From the NCBI RefSeq assembly GCF_019059575.1, contig NW_024881848.1:124001-188000 (forward strand): DNA of 64,000 nucleotides. Reading direction: 5' to 3'. This stretch comes from Amphibalanus amphitrite. Its lineage: Eukaryota > Arthropoda > Thecostraca > Balanomorpha > Balanidae. Below are positions 32,905 to 45,581 of the stretch, in pieces (positions within the stretch are counted from its first letter, which is position 1; each line of letters begins with the position of its first letter). Both the position numbers and the translations under genes were made by a program. Below the pieces are notes generated by a model. That model worked only from the letters and a program-made list of their open reading frames with translations. It was not told where the DNA came from and made no database searches.

Positions 32905-35516
32905 CGACTCCCTGGTGACACGCAGCGCCCTGCCGCGTCCCAGGGCCGGCCGACCGGTCGCTCAGAGCTCCGTGTCTGAGGAATGTCTGCTGAGTGGTAC
33001 ATGATGGGCTCCCGGAGCGCTAAACGCCCCCGGGGCGGTGATATGAACTGATCTCTCGGTGATATGGACCGATCTCTACCAGCACACGGCGGGAGGCCAA
33101 TGTTCGGTGGCGATCTATGAGAGATTTGCGGTCGAAATCCCAATGAGTATCCGATAAAAAATGACAGATCGTTCCAAACCGCAAATAATCATGTGTAATA
33201 AAATTGGAGTTCTGATTATATTGATTGGAAGTGATTTTAAAAATGCATGGGCCAGTCGCGGTGACCGCAACACTCATGTTGCCTGATTTATATTGTTACA
33301 TTTATATGCACATTTGACCAGATGTATTTAGACGGTGAGCGTTGTCTGGGCTTTCCGGACGCCCACCGGCCTAAATGCATCGTCCACGTCTTGTCATTTA
33401 TCCTTTTCAGTCACAGCCAAGAGTAAGGTGCCACCTCTGATCTATGATCATTGGCATGTATAGCAAAAGTAAGAGAAAATACGAAAGCATCAAATTGATG
33501 TGGAACTGGTGACTACAAGCGCAGAGACCTGGACCACTCACCATGCAGCCAGCTCTCCGTATTTGTACAGCAACAACCCTCCAAACAGAAACCAGTCACC
33601 AGTCACAGCATCTGAAGCCGTGTGTGGTCGGCACACGGCACGGGACGGGTCATCGACCGCGATCACATACACCGGTGATGTCAGACCCGTGACGTCACAA
33701 CACCAAACTCTACACGGACCGGCATTTTGCAGACAGCGCTGCACCCTCAGCCATTGACGTCAGTGACCCCATACTTTGAGCAAAAGTTCCGAAACTTCGG
33801 TTATAAATGAGAGTTCGCTATATAAACTCGTTCACATGATGCTTGGATTTTTGACCCTCGGATTACGGTTCACTGAAGTTCAACGCCGTTATGAATGCTA
33901 CCCTGATCAAACACCTTTCAGCAACAAGGAACATTTCCAGGTCCCTTTGCCACGATATTCATGCCTCTCCTGTACTTTCCAGAGTCCATTCCCCGCAAAA
34001 TCATTCCTAAATCCCTCTGGTGACACTCTCGGTCTGTCCACCGTGAAAGTCACCCGGACGCTGTTCTCGGCCATTTATGGAGCGCAGTCGGCCGTCAGAA
34101 GTGAATTCCGCTGTTTACGATTCACTGTCTGATTGATGATCTGTCCAGAACTGACCGAAAACCCCCGGTGCGTCTGGTCTGACTCCCCTCAGCCCGACTT
34201 TCAGCAGTTCGGGCAGCCTACAGAGGCCCAACAAGGGCTACAACCGAAACAGAGACCACCCGGTCGAAAGACGCACGGTTAAAAAATGTTTGAACGATAG
34301 TTATTGGTAGATTCAAAGAAACGCTTCGAACTAAGTCTAATAAGCAGGGATAATTCTAATCGACCTCAATGTGCGGTTAGGTGAATGAAATTAAATCAGT
34401 AGTGTTGATGGAATTCATGTGTCGAAAGTTCAACAACTGGGGTCGGAGTTTTTAGGCATCAGTGAGTTGACCGCGATTTTTTTTGCCAACGATAATTTTC
34501 ATTCGGTTAAAAGACCATTGCAAGCGGTAACCTTTATCAAAAGCTAAGAGATTGATGACGTTGATTCGATAATTCCACCAAGAGCGAATGTGAAACCCCA
34601 GACCAGTTTACGCCACGTAACACATTCATGAATAAAGATCACCGTAATATCCTCGGCTGTACACAATCCGCGTCTCTGAAGAGCTGCAGGCCGCAGATGC
34701 GATGCTTGTTTCAGTTCTAGGTAGCCATGTACGAGTAAGCTAAAGCACATCATACCATGCAACACCATTTATATTTGCAAATTTAATTCATGTCTATGCA
34801 TATGGCTATGTGCAGTAGACATTACCTACTAAGCCACAAAGGTGGCCCACGCGATTTCATAACTGAAGCCTGCATAAGTCCAGCATGCATCAGCTACGTA
34901 AAACATAGCATTGTCTTGTAAACTAAGAGATACCAGAGCGGTGCACAAGTGAGCTCCGTCTGGATTCCGGCGAGGGCGGACCCGCCCCCTGCCCTGCGAG
35001 CTGTCAGGAGACAGACAGAGCGACATCCATCAACTGCGCTGTCTTCAAAGGCCGCGCGTATTGTGAGGCAGCCGGGAATGCATTACCGATGCCGTGTCCA
35101 GAGTGCATCCAAGATCTGCGCTCCTGATCCACGTCAGGTGCTCTGCACTAAAATCAGTGGAAAAAGCATATGATGGACTGATTAAATCGCAATCTGGCGG
35201 AACACCACCCACAGATTTCAAACCCACGATGAACCGAAGTCCCAGCGAAAAACAAAAACACCTTCATAATTCTTCATGAAAACAACAAAACAAAACAAAA
35301 AACTTCTCGCTGTTGCGGGCTGCAATCATCTCATATCGACCTGACCCCTCTCTGGCCCTGCCCTAAGGTCGCAGTCTTCACAAAGGGTCACGTATCTTCC
35401 CCTCAGCTCACAAACACATCAATGACCTCTGGGTCATAGCAGCCGCCAGCCCCATCTACTCGTAACCTTAAGGTCACAAACAACACCTCTGCCAGCGGGC
35501 CACGGGTCACGACTCA
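32905..35516 (+). other. GAS2-like intron 2, continued
   Basis: No supported gene. Open frames such as that at 33776-34132 lack domains, splice context or codon periodicity. Confidence 0.5.
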
Positions 35517-35580
35517 CGAGCGACTCGGTCCGTGAGTCGCGACTCGTGACTCAGAAGAGTGACTCAGTGTCGGCGGACGT
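35517..35580. promoter_or_regulatory. Cluster of TGACTC/GAGTCA words
   Basis: In about 65 bases GACTC or GAGTC occurs at least six times, in both orientations, including GTGACTCAG twice (bZIP/AP-1 type TGACTCA) and the palindrome GAGTCGCGACTC. A further GTGAGTCGTGA lies near 35741. Possible intronic enhancer; functional status unknown. Confidence 0.4.
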
Positions 35581-38500
35581 GGCGTTGATGCGCCCTGCGG
35601 TCAGTTCCAGTAACAGCCCGGGTGTTTGACCTCAGCTGGGGCGCCTCCGACCCCTCGCAGGAAGCACACCCCGCTGACTGCAGAGTGACCACGGGCAGGT
35701 GTGTGATCACGGACCCAGAGGGCGAGCGGGATCCGTGACAGTCGTGAGTCGTGAAGGATCCTCTCTTGCGTCACGACTTTCGCTTGGCACTTATGTAACT
35801 TGATAGAAAGGGCTGTGCTTTGTTGTGGTATTTTTTTCGGCTATATGCCTTGATACTCTGTACTTTTTTGTAACCGAATTTCCTGTTTCGTGATTCTTTG
35901 TGCATAGTTTCACTTTATAAGATCCACTCTACCTACCAATCCACCCTCTGTCCTCCACTAGCTGGATGCTGGAGGTCCTCCACTAGTGTAACCTTCGGTT
36001 ACACTAGCTTAACCCCCGGGCCTAGACCACCCCAGTCAGGGACCAGCCAAACCTCACGGCCGGGACATCTCATATCGCCGGTCCGCAGCGCCGCAGCACG
36101 TCTGTCTGACTCATATGGGCCGGCCGACGGACGGGGCCGGTCCCAGTACCGTGAGCGACCCCTGTTCGCAATACCAAGTGGCTCTGTCAGCCCGGCCAGC
36201 CGGCGCTCAGCCGAATATGGCGTGGGCCGCGGTCGTGGGGGAGGGGGGGATTGGAGGGGGTGGTGCAGGTGGGGTCAGATGGGGAGAGACGGACCTTCAA
36301 GGCGGGTATAGCACCTCTCCACCGCTGATCCGCCCCTGGCCGAGCTCTTTAATGACGCCGTAACTATGTATAAAACAGATATAGGGAGCGGCGCGGTTCA
36401 ATGTTATGCTGTCTGTTCTAACGTCCTGTGAAAAAAGACTGTTTGTGTTGGACAATGGAGGACAAGGATTGCCTCGTCGACAAACTTCCTCAACGCGGAC
36501 CCGGCACGAGCGGCCGCTCGGTGCATGATAAGCAGAAACGATGCACCTTTGGTGCACGATTCATCCTTCATCGTGACAAGACCAGGAACTAACAAAAAGG
36601 CGCAGTTTACATTCATGACTTGACATGAACTCAGCCCGTCTACAATGCATGTTGCTGGGGACGATCCATCAGGTTGGCGCACCCACGTTTCTGCTTCGCT
36701 GCTTTTTCTGTATGTCTATTTGTGGTGTTTCCGTATGACCCTGTCACACGCGCCTTACCGACCTTCACGGGTCTGCCTCCTTTTACACCACCGTCTCAGC
36801 TCGTTCGGACCATGTCACCCTTCTCCGTCTGTTAGATAGGCGGCGGCGCCCCTGTGTCAATGTGCCGCCGGCCGAACAGCCGACCCTGGCGAGGTCAGGG
36901 GCCGCCGAGGTCAGCTCAGAGCGCGCTGCCGGCCCTCTGTCCCACTCCAAACCGATACAAAAGCGGAGCGGGCGGCAGCGCGGTGACCTCTGGCCGGGCG
37001 GACGAGCTGACCTCGGACCGCGGCACTGCCGCCGGCAGACCCGCCCCCAGCCGTTTTCACGCGTAAGGCTGGGTTGTTTTCGATCGATAAACCATCGATG
37101 AGATCACCGTAATGCCGGTAATACCCTGGCGGCAGATATAATCAGGCAAACACCGCTGTCGTTTTGCAACGACACGGGTAGATTAATTGCCACCCGATGT
37201 TTCATTAACCAAAATCGCTTACAAGGCCTGATGTAGCAATTGTCACTGAAGGCTATTTTCACGCTACTCAAAGATCACGTTCCACGAAGGTAAATAATGA
37301 ATTCTGAGAATATAAGTTGCTCAAATACAACCGATTAGGTGTTTGCAAGCCATTGTAGTTTTCAATTGTATTTAGACTGACCAACATGCAAGTCATGTAA
37401 TAGAAAAGCTTCGCAAAGTAGCTTTCTCTTCCGCGAGCGTGATGCATTGTGTATCGGTGCCGCTTTTTCACGCGTTAGGCACAGCCGTTAGTCAGTGACC
37501 TTGCCCTCCATTCGGGTGTTCCGGGCTTTCCCAGCGCCTACCCGACCGCACCGCGGTGTCTCAGAGTCACTAATTGGCCCCCATCAGCCCCCTTCCAGGG
37601 CAGTCTCCCCGCCGTGCCTGTCCCGGCGCGGCCACCTCCCGGGACACAAAGACGCTGTCCGGCCACTGGAACTAATCCGCCGCCCCGGGGTAGTGTGTTA
37701 GTACCCCTTCAGTTGAGCGACCCTCCAGCTGACACGGCTTTGTCGGCGGCACTTATATCGTTTGTAACAGGTACTTAGACCGTTACGTTTGTTGGACAAT
37801 AGCAACAATGAGATGGCGGACGAGATAGGCCATTTGCTGGTTACGTGATCGGAATGGTTCGCGGCGCGTGCTAACGCTGGGCGCGGTCCCCCAGCGGACA
37901 GGTACTAAATAGCCAGCCTGATTACGAAGACAGTTGCAAGACGATGGGTATATTCACTTCGATAAAATAGAAGCACGTTCGGCTTCTCCGCACTGGCACG
38001 CTGAGGCACCACTTGAGCTTAGGGCGTTGTTTTGTTACGTTATCTAAACTGCAGCCATCTCGCTAATCTCTACATAAAATGCTGCCACGGCAGAGTGGTG
38101 TTAGGTTCTTGTCCGCCGTCGCGGTCTCCGCAGTGTTATTTTCATCCTTTGTCGTTGCAGTCTCCACCCTTAAGCTGGCACTTGGTCCGCTTTTATTGAG
38201 CTATTGTGCATCCCCATTCTCCACCTGACCTTGTGACAATGAGGACGGTGTCATTTAGGACCACGTGGAGCTTGGCGCCATCAGAGAACTATTACATAAC
38301 TGTACGGCAGTAAGCCTGCCCGGGTAATCCCGTTACATGTTAGAGTGGCGCTATTTGTGATCATTGAATGGGTTGGTGACAGTGCGTCCGGCGAGTGACC
38401 GATATGGTGGCTGATGCTGTTTCAGACTTGATAAGCAGCATTTGACCCTGGTGGAGTCAAAAGAGTCTCGTGTACAATGGCTCAGGTTTTCACTGAGGGG

Positions 38501-39550
38501 TTATTTTTATCTGACAGTGAAACACAACGAAGGTCGTCCTCTTACAATTGCCTTTAGCGGATACAAGGCAGCATTTTTCAAATAATATTGTTTTGTGTGT
38601 CTCAGTTTACACGCAGGCAGAAGTCAAATTTACCTAAGGTGTAAAACAATTATTTTTATATATAAATGCAGCACTAAATAATAATTTTTGGCAACATTTC
38701 ATTTGCTCGTTGTGTAGCCAAACGCAAATAAGTTTTTTCCATTGGTATCAGGTAACTTTTTTTTACAAAATGCCTATCTCTGCTTACGTGTAAAGGGTAA
38801 AGGGAATATAAGCTTTTGGTTATGCAGCGCTGTCTAATGCTAGAGTTTCAACTGGCAGCCTTCTCTAAAGGCTATTCGTGTTACAGCTGTCGCAGAAATC
38901 TAAATTGACTGTATCTGAATATATTTGTCAAGACCATTGCATAAAAGTGAAGCCTTGCTATAGCATTATCATATCACCCAATGACAGAAAGCACCATATT
39001 TCACTTTCTAATCTTCAAGAACCTGCCGACAAGCGCAGTTACAATGGGCGATTCTTTCGAGTCAGCGTTTGTTTGATATGATTCTTTGGACAGCCAACCA
39101 TTACCGGAGTGTTTTAACGTTCTCCTTTTGGGCGCCACCTTGTCATTAGTACCGTACCGACCCGTTGTAAAAATTGAACACCGTCAGACGTGGCCTCCAA
39201 GGACATTGTAATCCGGCCTCCTGTTTTGGAATTGAAAGAAGGATCACTCCGTCATGTCGTCACAGTGGTTCGGTTGACACAAAGGCGACACGAAGCGCAA
39301 CGACACAGAGTTCGGAGACACCTCACAATGACATTAGGTGGCGACACGCGCCGGACCGCCTCTGTCTCAATGAATAAAGAGTCCTGGCCCAAACTGAAAG
39401 GATCGGTCTGTGTCATTACCTGGACGGGTTGTTGTTGTTGTTTTGTTGCGTGTCGTTTGGCGCTGCTGGACACGCGTATACCGGCCTGATTCCGTGACCA
39501 GTGAGCACGCCTGGCTGAGGCCGAGCAACGGGGATGACAGAGGCTGTCAG
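35581..39550 (+). other. GAS2-like intron 2, continued
   Basis: No exon or mobile element could be supported across this stretch. It alternates GC-rich (36000-37050) and AT-rich (38500-39100) blocks. Confidence 0.5.
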
Positions 39551-39870
<320 letters not shown>

Positions 39871-40556
39871 TTTTGAGGAGACGCCGTTACACCGCGATGA
39901 AGAGGCGCTGAGGGATTCTGAGGGGCTGTGGAAGACTGAGAGAATATAAGAGCGAACTTGTTAGCGGGCCGCCAACTGTGCGTAGCGGCCCCTCTGAGAG
40001 CCCCGAGCTAAGCGCCGTGAACGACTACTGATGGAAGGTTAATTGGCTTTCTTCGCACTACCCGACCTTCATCAAGCCTTTGCCTTTTATGGTGTTAACG
40101 GTCAAGAAGCTCATTAACCTTTTTATACCACAAGCGGCTTTTTACTCTAGCCCTGAAATAAAATCAGCACGAAGGCGAATGATGCTGTCCTGGATGACCC
40201 TTGACGAACAAAAGGAAGTCAGAAGTAAGAAGTAATTGTAAGAAGTAATTGGGCTACTTTAACACACATTTTGATATACCAGAGAGCCTCGATTCAATTA
40301 CGACCATGGTAAGCCAGTTGGAAGTAAAACCGTTTCATATTGTCGCCATCTTCCGGCCTCCACAGCTCCCAATTGCAGTCGTGCAGCGTCTGCCACCTCT
40401 GGCGACACTGCCGGGCGACGGTAGCCCTCTATCACGACGTCTGTCATCGTGCCCTGCCCGCTGCACTTAGTGACGTCACAGGCCGTCTAACGGGTAAGGG
40501 TGGCGGCGGCAGTGCCCGCGGCACTCGGCCCGCGCGCCCCGCCGACCGCGCCGTGT

Positions 40557-40662
40557 CGGCGTGTAGTGTGTTCCAGTGTTGCAGTGCTCCGGCTACCGTG
40601 TTCCAGTGTTCCAGTGCTCCGGCTCCTGTGTTCCAGCGTTCCGGCTCCCGTGTGTTGTTACC
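40557..40662 (+). repeat. Short minisatellite (GTGTTCCAGTGCTCCGGCTC)
   Basis: Three imperfect units of about 35 nt made from GTGTTCCAG and TGCTCCGGCT words. Confidence 0.7.
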
Positions 40663-41489
40663 GGTGCTGTCCGCTCTCCCGGCCGGCTGATCCCCTGTGA
40701 AGGGCGCTGCCTCCGTCCGACACTGCAGGGACAGGGGAGTTGGTAACGGTACAGCCCACCACCGGCTTCTGTGCCCTACTGCGCGGACCATAAGACAGCG
40801 CGGCAGTCTGCCGCGGCGCCGCGCCCCGCACACCCCCGCCGGCGCTCCTGGTTGGTCTGCAACAGTGGCTGATAGGAGGAAAACTGGACGACTTGAAGTC
40901 AGTGAGCAGAAAAAGAAAAGCCCGGGGCAAGACCAAATCAACTGGATCGCCTATTGACCGGCAGCAATGGTGCGAAGGACCATCTAGAAACAGGGCCAAG
41001 GCAGTGATAAATTCTGCAGAGAAATCTGAGGTCGGTTTGGAGGTTGCATTGCAATGTACCACTGATTGCCTCGAACAGTGAACAGTTCGCCAAGTCACAC
41101 CCACCATAGGTCATCCTTTCACCCTCTCTAGCCGCTTGGTTCTCGCCCAAGTTGTCCGGTCACGAATTGGAGCATCCGCCCACGTGCTGCAACCCGACTG
41201 AGCTCTCCATTCACTGCTGTTCATTCTCTGTAAGAGGATCTGGTGTCAGATGCGGTCACTGACAGGTCAAGATGAGCGGATAAGTCACCAGCAATTCGGC
41301 GTCAGCAAAGTTTTCAGTGCAGGTCGCTTGAGTAAACAGGAAAACTCGCCAACGACTCGGTGATACGCCAGCGGAAAGTCATAATTTCTTGAAAGGCGTC
41401 AATAGAGCGCCAGGTCAACGTATCGTCAGTTCACCAAAAGGTCACCGACAACTGACCAGTCACCGAAAAGTCAGCAACTGGTCGCTGTC

Positions 41490-41585
41490 CCGTCATCGTC
41501 AGCTCGCCCGCAGGTCAGCGGCAGGTCAGCAACAGGTCACTGTCCTGTCACCGTCAGTTCGCCCGCAGGTCAGCGGCAGGCCGTT
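41490..41585 (+). repeat. Tandem duplication in the ADAMTS upstream region
   Basis: CGTCAGCTCGCCCGCAGGTC and CGTCAGTTCGCCCGCAGGTC occur about 50 bases apart, each followed by AGCGGCAGG. The flanks repeat AGGTCA and GTCACCG words. Probably part of the promoter or 5' leader of the ADAMTS; no clear TATA box was found. Confidence 0.6.
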
Positions 41586-41844
41586 GCCGGCACCTGCCCG
41601 CTGCTGCGCTGAGCACCAGCAGGTGCCCGGGTCGCCGTCCGCAGCTCGGCGCGTGTGACCACTCTTCCGCACCAGTTGTCGTCCCGCTCGGCGGTGTCTC
41701 GGTCCGGCGGCTCGACTCGGCGCGGCGGCGGCAGTGGCGGCGCGCCGGCGGCAGTCCCGCCGCGACCGTGCGCCGGACAGCAGCGTCGGCGGCACCACCC
41801 GGCTCTCCACCGCGGCGGCCCCCGGGCTATGGGACAGGGCAGTC

Positions 41845-44800
41845 ATGCGCTGGCTCGCGCTGCTCTGCTGTGTGACCTGCCTGCGGGCGGCTGCTGCGGA
41901 CTCGGCGGCCGGTGGGACTCTGGAGACGCCCCGCTCCTGGGGAGTGGCCGTCAGGAGCCGATGGAGGGGTGAGCAGGCTGTGGGAGGCAGCTGGGGTGTG
42001 TTCGTCAAGAGTCAGCGCCGCGCAGATACTGGACGAACGCGGCCTTTGCCTGTAATCGGGAGAGATGAAGACTTTCTATACGGGCAGCGGGACCAAAGCT
42101 CTGCCTACCAGCCCACAACAACAGCATTTTCATCAGATATCACCTCCAACACCCGGCAAGGAAGTGACAGCCGACTTCAGAGCGGCCTCAGCGCCAGCTT
42201 CAACCAGACCCGTTCCAGCGATGCCTCTGACTCTGACTCTGACTCCGACTCTGACTCCGACTCCGTATACGGCTCCGCTCGAACGGCGCCGTTCTACGCC
42301 CGCCTCCAGCCGGATTCTGGTCTTCCTCTGCGTCCCGGCGGACCTCTGCCCGACACCCTGAACCTCACGTTCACCGCTGGCGGGATGCGGCACCGGCTGA
42401 CCCTCCAACGCGCCCCCAGTGTACTAGATCCAGCCTTCCTGGTGCTGAGGCGCGGCGCCAACTCCAGCTCTGTCTCCGCTCTGGACGATGGTTCGGCGGC
42501 GCATGGCTGTCTGTACCGCGGCGAGGTGACCAGGTCTGACCTGGCTGAGCCCGGCTGGGCGGCCCTCGATCTCTGCCGACATCTGACCGGTGCCATGAGG
42601 CTCGGAGGTGAGGACCTGGTGCTGGAGGCGGCCCCGGTGGACTCGCGACACGCGCGCGCAGCGGACCCCGCCATGATCGGTCCGCAGACGCTGCGCCGCG
42701 CGACGACACCTCACTGCGGCGTGCATCAATCGTCAGCAGCACCTACCTCGTCATCATCGTTCGGCCGGCGGCGGTGGCGGCGCCGCGCCGGTCGTCGGCC
42801 TCAGCTGACGGTCGAGCTGGCCGTGTTCGTCGACCTGGCGCTCCAGCGCGTCATGCGGGACCTCTACGGCGAGCACACAGACGACGAGATCACCCGCTAC
42901 GTGATGACCATGGTGAACGCCATGGAGCTGCTCTACGACGACCCCTCGCTCGGCCGCAGCGTTCGCTTCGTACTGAAGCGGCTCGAGCTGCTGGAGACGT
43001 CGCCGCAGGAGTTCCAGCAGGAGCGTGACATCAACGCCTTCCTCACCAGCTTCTGTCGGTGGCAGCAGCGCGAGAACCCGGCCTCGGACGCGGACCCGCT
43101 GCACTGGGACCACGCCGTGCTTCTCACCGGTGAGGATCTCTTCACGGCTGACAAGGCCAGTCGGGAGGTGAACCGGCAGGTGGTCGGATTTGCGCCCGTC
43201 GGAGGCATGTGCACCGCCGCCAGCAGCTGCACCGTCAACGAGGGGAAGGACTTCGAGTCGGTCTACATCGTGGCCCACGAGATCGGCCACAGTCTCGGTA
43301 TGCATCACGACGGCCAGGGGAACGAGTGCTCCGAGCAGGGCCACATCATGTCCCCGACGCTCGGATCGGGAACGAACACCTGGTCAGCGTGCAGTCGAGA
43401 GTACCTGAACAGATTTGCAGAGACGCGCCAGGCGCAGTGTCTTCTGGACGCCGGCGGCAGCGCGACCAAGCGCTCTCAGCAGCTCAACTCCCTTCCCGGC
43501 GAGAAGATCGGTGCCGACGAGCAGTGCCGGCTCAAATACGGTCCAGAGAGTCACCGTGCGCGCCGCCAGCCGCTGGGGGAGGTGTGCGCCAACCTGCACT
43601 GCAAGCACGACCACCACCGCTGGACCAGCCACCCGGCGCTGGAGGGCACCGCCTGCGGCTACGACAGCTGGTGTCGGCGAGGTCGCTGCGCGCCGCGACT
43701 GCCACAGACGGCAGATGTGGACGGCAGCTGGAGCGCCTGGGGAGAGTTCTCCAGCTGCGCCAGCTCCTGCCTGACCGGAGGGAGTGTGGGACTCAGGAAA
43801 CGCTCCCGTCGCTGTGACAGCCCGTACCCCCGCGGCTCGGGCGCCGCCTGTCCCGGCGGAGCGCGTCAGTTCGAGCTGTGCCCAGATGACGCACTCTGTC
43901 GGCGTGTCAGCCACAAGACTGTCGACGAGTACGCGCAGGACATCTGTGGCAAGGCGGCACGTCAGGACGACACTCTGACGGGCCGCGGCACGGCGCGCAC
44001 GGCCAGCAGCGCGCGCCAGGCCTGCGCCATATGGTGTGAGAGGCGCGGCGGCGGTCTGCAGCGTCACCGGCAGGCCTTCCCAGACGGGGTGCGGTGTCAG
44101 CTGCGCGGAGCCGACCGCGAACACCGCCACTTCTGCGTGGACGGCACGTGTCAGCGGTTCGACTGCGGGGTGGACTCTCTGTTTCTGACCGGCTCGGCTG
44201 GCTGCGGCCGGCAGCAGCTGCGGCAGCTAGCGGTACCGGAGGTGCCCCGCGCGCCGCCCGCGCCGCCGGCCCGCTCCGAGGGCCGCTGGTCGCCGTGGAG
44301 GTCGTACTCTCGGTGTCGGTTCCAGTGCACCGCGCCGGCGCAGGGCCTGGAGCTGGTGCAGCGCTCCTGTGACCGGCAGCCGTGCGGCGGCCTGGCGCGC
44401 TCAGTGCGCCACTGCGCACCGCGTCTGGACGGAACCGACTGCCGCTCCCTCCACACACCTTTCGAGTTCGCCTCGGCGGTGTGTCGGCGCTACAAGGAGC
44501 AGCTGAGCCTGGCGCAGCTCTCCGGGGTGGGCCTGCAGCTGGACCCCTCTGCCGAGGACCCGGACCGACCGTGCACGGTCACCTGCCAGGACCGGGACGC
44601 GGCGCTGCGCTTCTACCGCGTCAAGGGCCGCGACGGCTGGTTCCCCTCGGGACTGGACTGCTCCCGCGGCGAGGCCGGCCGAACCGCCTACTGTCTCAGT
44701 GGCAAGTGTGTCGACTTTGGCGAGGATGGCACGCCGCTCCACGACGCGCGCTACGACTACGCCTTCCTCTTCGAGTCCAGCTTCCGCTACCACCGGGTGA

Positions 44801-45300
44801 CGCGCGACGCGCCGCCACAGACGGCCTCCAACAGCTCCAGTCACGAGGAGGCGCCGCTCTCCCGGCCGGGCGCGACGAGGATCAGAGGCAGCGTGGACCG
44901 CGAGTTTATCCAGCGTGTTATCGGAGACCTACAGAGGGAGGAGAAACCAGCGGGGAACATCAGCGCGGCAGACATCGACATGCGTAACCCGCTGCTACTG
45001 GCGAGTCTGCCTCCAGAGGCCAGCCGAGGGTCGGAGGCGCAGAACGAGCTCAGCCACGCGTTCGCGATACTCGAGCCTGCACTGCAGGTGACGGACGGCG
45101 CGGAAGGAGGAGAGGGAGTGAGAGGAGAGAGCGGAGTGGTGGCCCCCTCTGCACCGGGGGTAGAGGACGGAGAGCAGGCGCCCCGGACGTCCGCCGGGCC
45201 GGTGATCGCGGCGGGGCGGTCGGCGGGGTCACCCACCCTCTCGGCGCGAGTCTGGAGCGGCGCCATACCTTTGATACTAACAGCGCTCCGCCTTCTATAG
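41845..45300 (+). CDS. Intronless ADAMTS-type secreted metalloprotease
   Basis: 1,151 codons in one frame. I chose ATG 41845 because it opens a signal peptide (MRWLALLCCVTCLRAAAADS); the frame is open further upstream but has no ATG. Domains by residue: Ser/Asp microsatellite run ~127-143; M12B prodomain with CLYRGEV (~222) and PHCGV (~290); polybasic processing site GRRRWRRR (~307-314); reprolysin catalytic domain with zinc motif HEIGHSLGMHHD (478-489) and Met-turn IMSP; ADAMTS disintegrin-like/Cys region; TSP1 repeat SWSAWGEFSSCASSC (~625); Cys-rich; a second TSP1-like WSPWRSYSRC (~812); another Cys-rich block with GKCVDFGEDG; a low-complexity region; and a hydrophobic end (AIPLILTALRLL). 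All zinc ligands are present, so activity is expected. Most animal ADAMTS genes are multi-exon; this one lies inside an intron of the GAS2-like gene on the same strand. Which ADAMTS subgroup it belongs to is not settled. Confidence 0.92.
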   Translation: MRWLALLCCVTCLRAAAADSAAGGTLETPRSWGVAVRSRWRGEQAVGGSWGVFVKSQRRADTGRTRPLPVIGRDEDFLYGQRDQSSAYQPTTTAFSSDITSNTRQGSDSRLQSGLSASFNQTRSSDASDSDSDSDSDSDSVYGSARTAPFYARLQPDSGLPLRPGGPLPDTLNLTFTAGGMRHRLTLQRAPSVLDPAFLVLRRGANSSSVSALDDGSAAHGCLYRGEVTRSDLAEPGWAALDLCRHLTGAMRLGGEDLVLEAAPVDSRHARAADPAMIGPQTLRRATTPHCGVHQSSAAPTSSSSFGRRRWRRRAGRRPQLTVELAVFVDLALQRVMRDLYGEHTDDEITRYVMTMVNAMELLYDDPSLGRSVRFVLKRLELLETSPQEFQQERDINAFLTSFCRWQQRENPASDADPLHWDHAVLLTGEDLFTADKASREVNRQVVGFAPVGGMCTAASSCTVNEGKDFESVYIVAHEIGHSLGMHHDGQGNECSEQGHIMSPTLGSGTNTWSACSREYLNRFAETRQAQCLLDAGGSATKRSQQLNSLPGEKIGADEQCRLKYGPESHRARRQPLGEVCANLHCKHDHHRWTSHPALEGTACGYDSWCRRGRCAPRLPQTADVDGSWSAWGEFSSCASSCLTGGSVGLRKRSRRCDSPYPRGSGAACPGGARQFELCPDDALCRRVSHKTVDEYAQDICGKAARQDDTLTGRGTARTASSARQACAIWCERRGGGLQRHRQAFPDGVRCQLRGADREHRHFCVDGTCQRFDCGVDSLFLTGSAGCGRQQLRQLAVPEVPRAPPAPPARSEGRWSPWRSYSRCRFQCTAPAQGLELVQRSCDRQPCGGLARSVRHCAPRLDGTDCRSLHTPFEFASAVCRRYKEQLSLAQLSGVGLQLDPSAEDPDRPCTVTCQDRDAALRFYRVKGRDGWFPSGLDCSRGEAGRTAYCLSGKCVDFGEDGTPLHDARYDYAFLFESSFRYHRVTRDAPPQTASNSSSHEEAPLSRPGATRIRGSVDREFIQRVIGDLQREEKPAGNISAADIDMRNPLLLASLPPEASRGSEAQNELSHAFAILEPALQVTDGAEGGEGVRGESGVVAPSAPGVEDGEQAPRTSAGPVIAAGRSAGSPTLSARVWSGAIPLILTALRLL

Positions 45301-45575
45301 CCTCATATCGCCCGCCGCGATTTCCATGACACGTGCCGCCTGCGTGGGCGGCACACTTCCTTACCGGTCGACCACTCGCCCGGTCGTGGTCCACTAATTG
45401 AGGAGATTGATTACGGCCCGGCGCCCCGACCGGCGGCGCCGGGACAGACGCCGAGAGAGCGCTGAGTGATTCTCTGACAGAGCGACTGTATTTACGCCTG
45501 ATTTACATGAATAGGCGCCTCTCGTCTGATGAAGCGATCGTTAATGAAAGTGATTCGATTGTCAGAGAAGTGTTA

Positions 45576-45581
45576 ATTAAA
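45576..45581 (+). terminator. Candidate ADAMTS polyadenylation signal
   Basis: ATTAAA 276 bases after the stop, in T/A-rich sequence, with GT-rich DNA near 45685. The variant hexamer makes this tentative. Confidence 0.4.
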
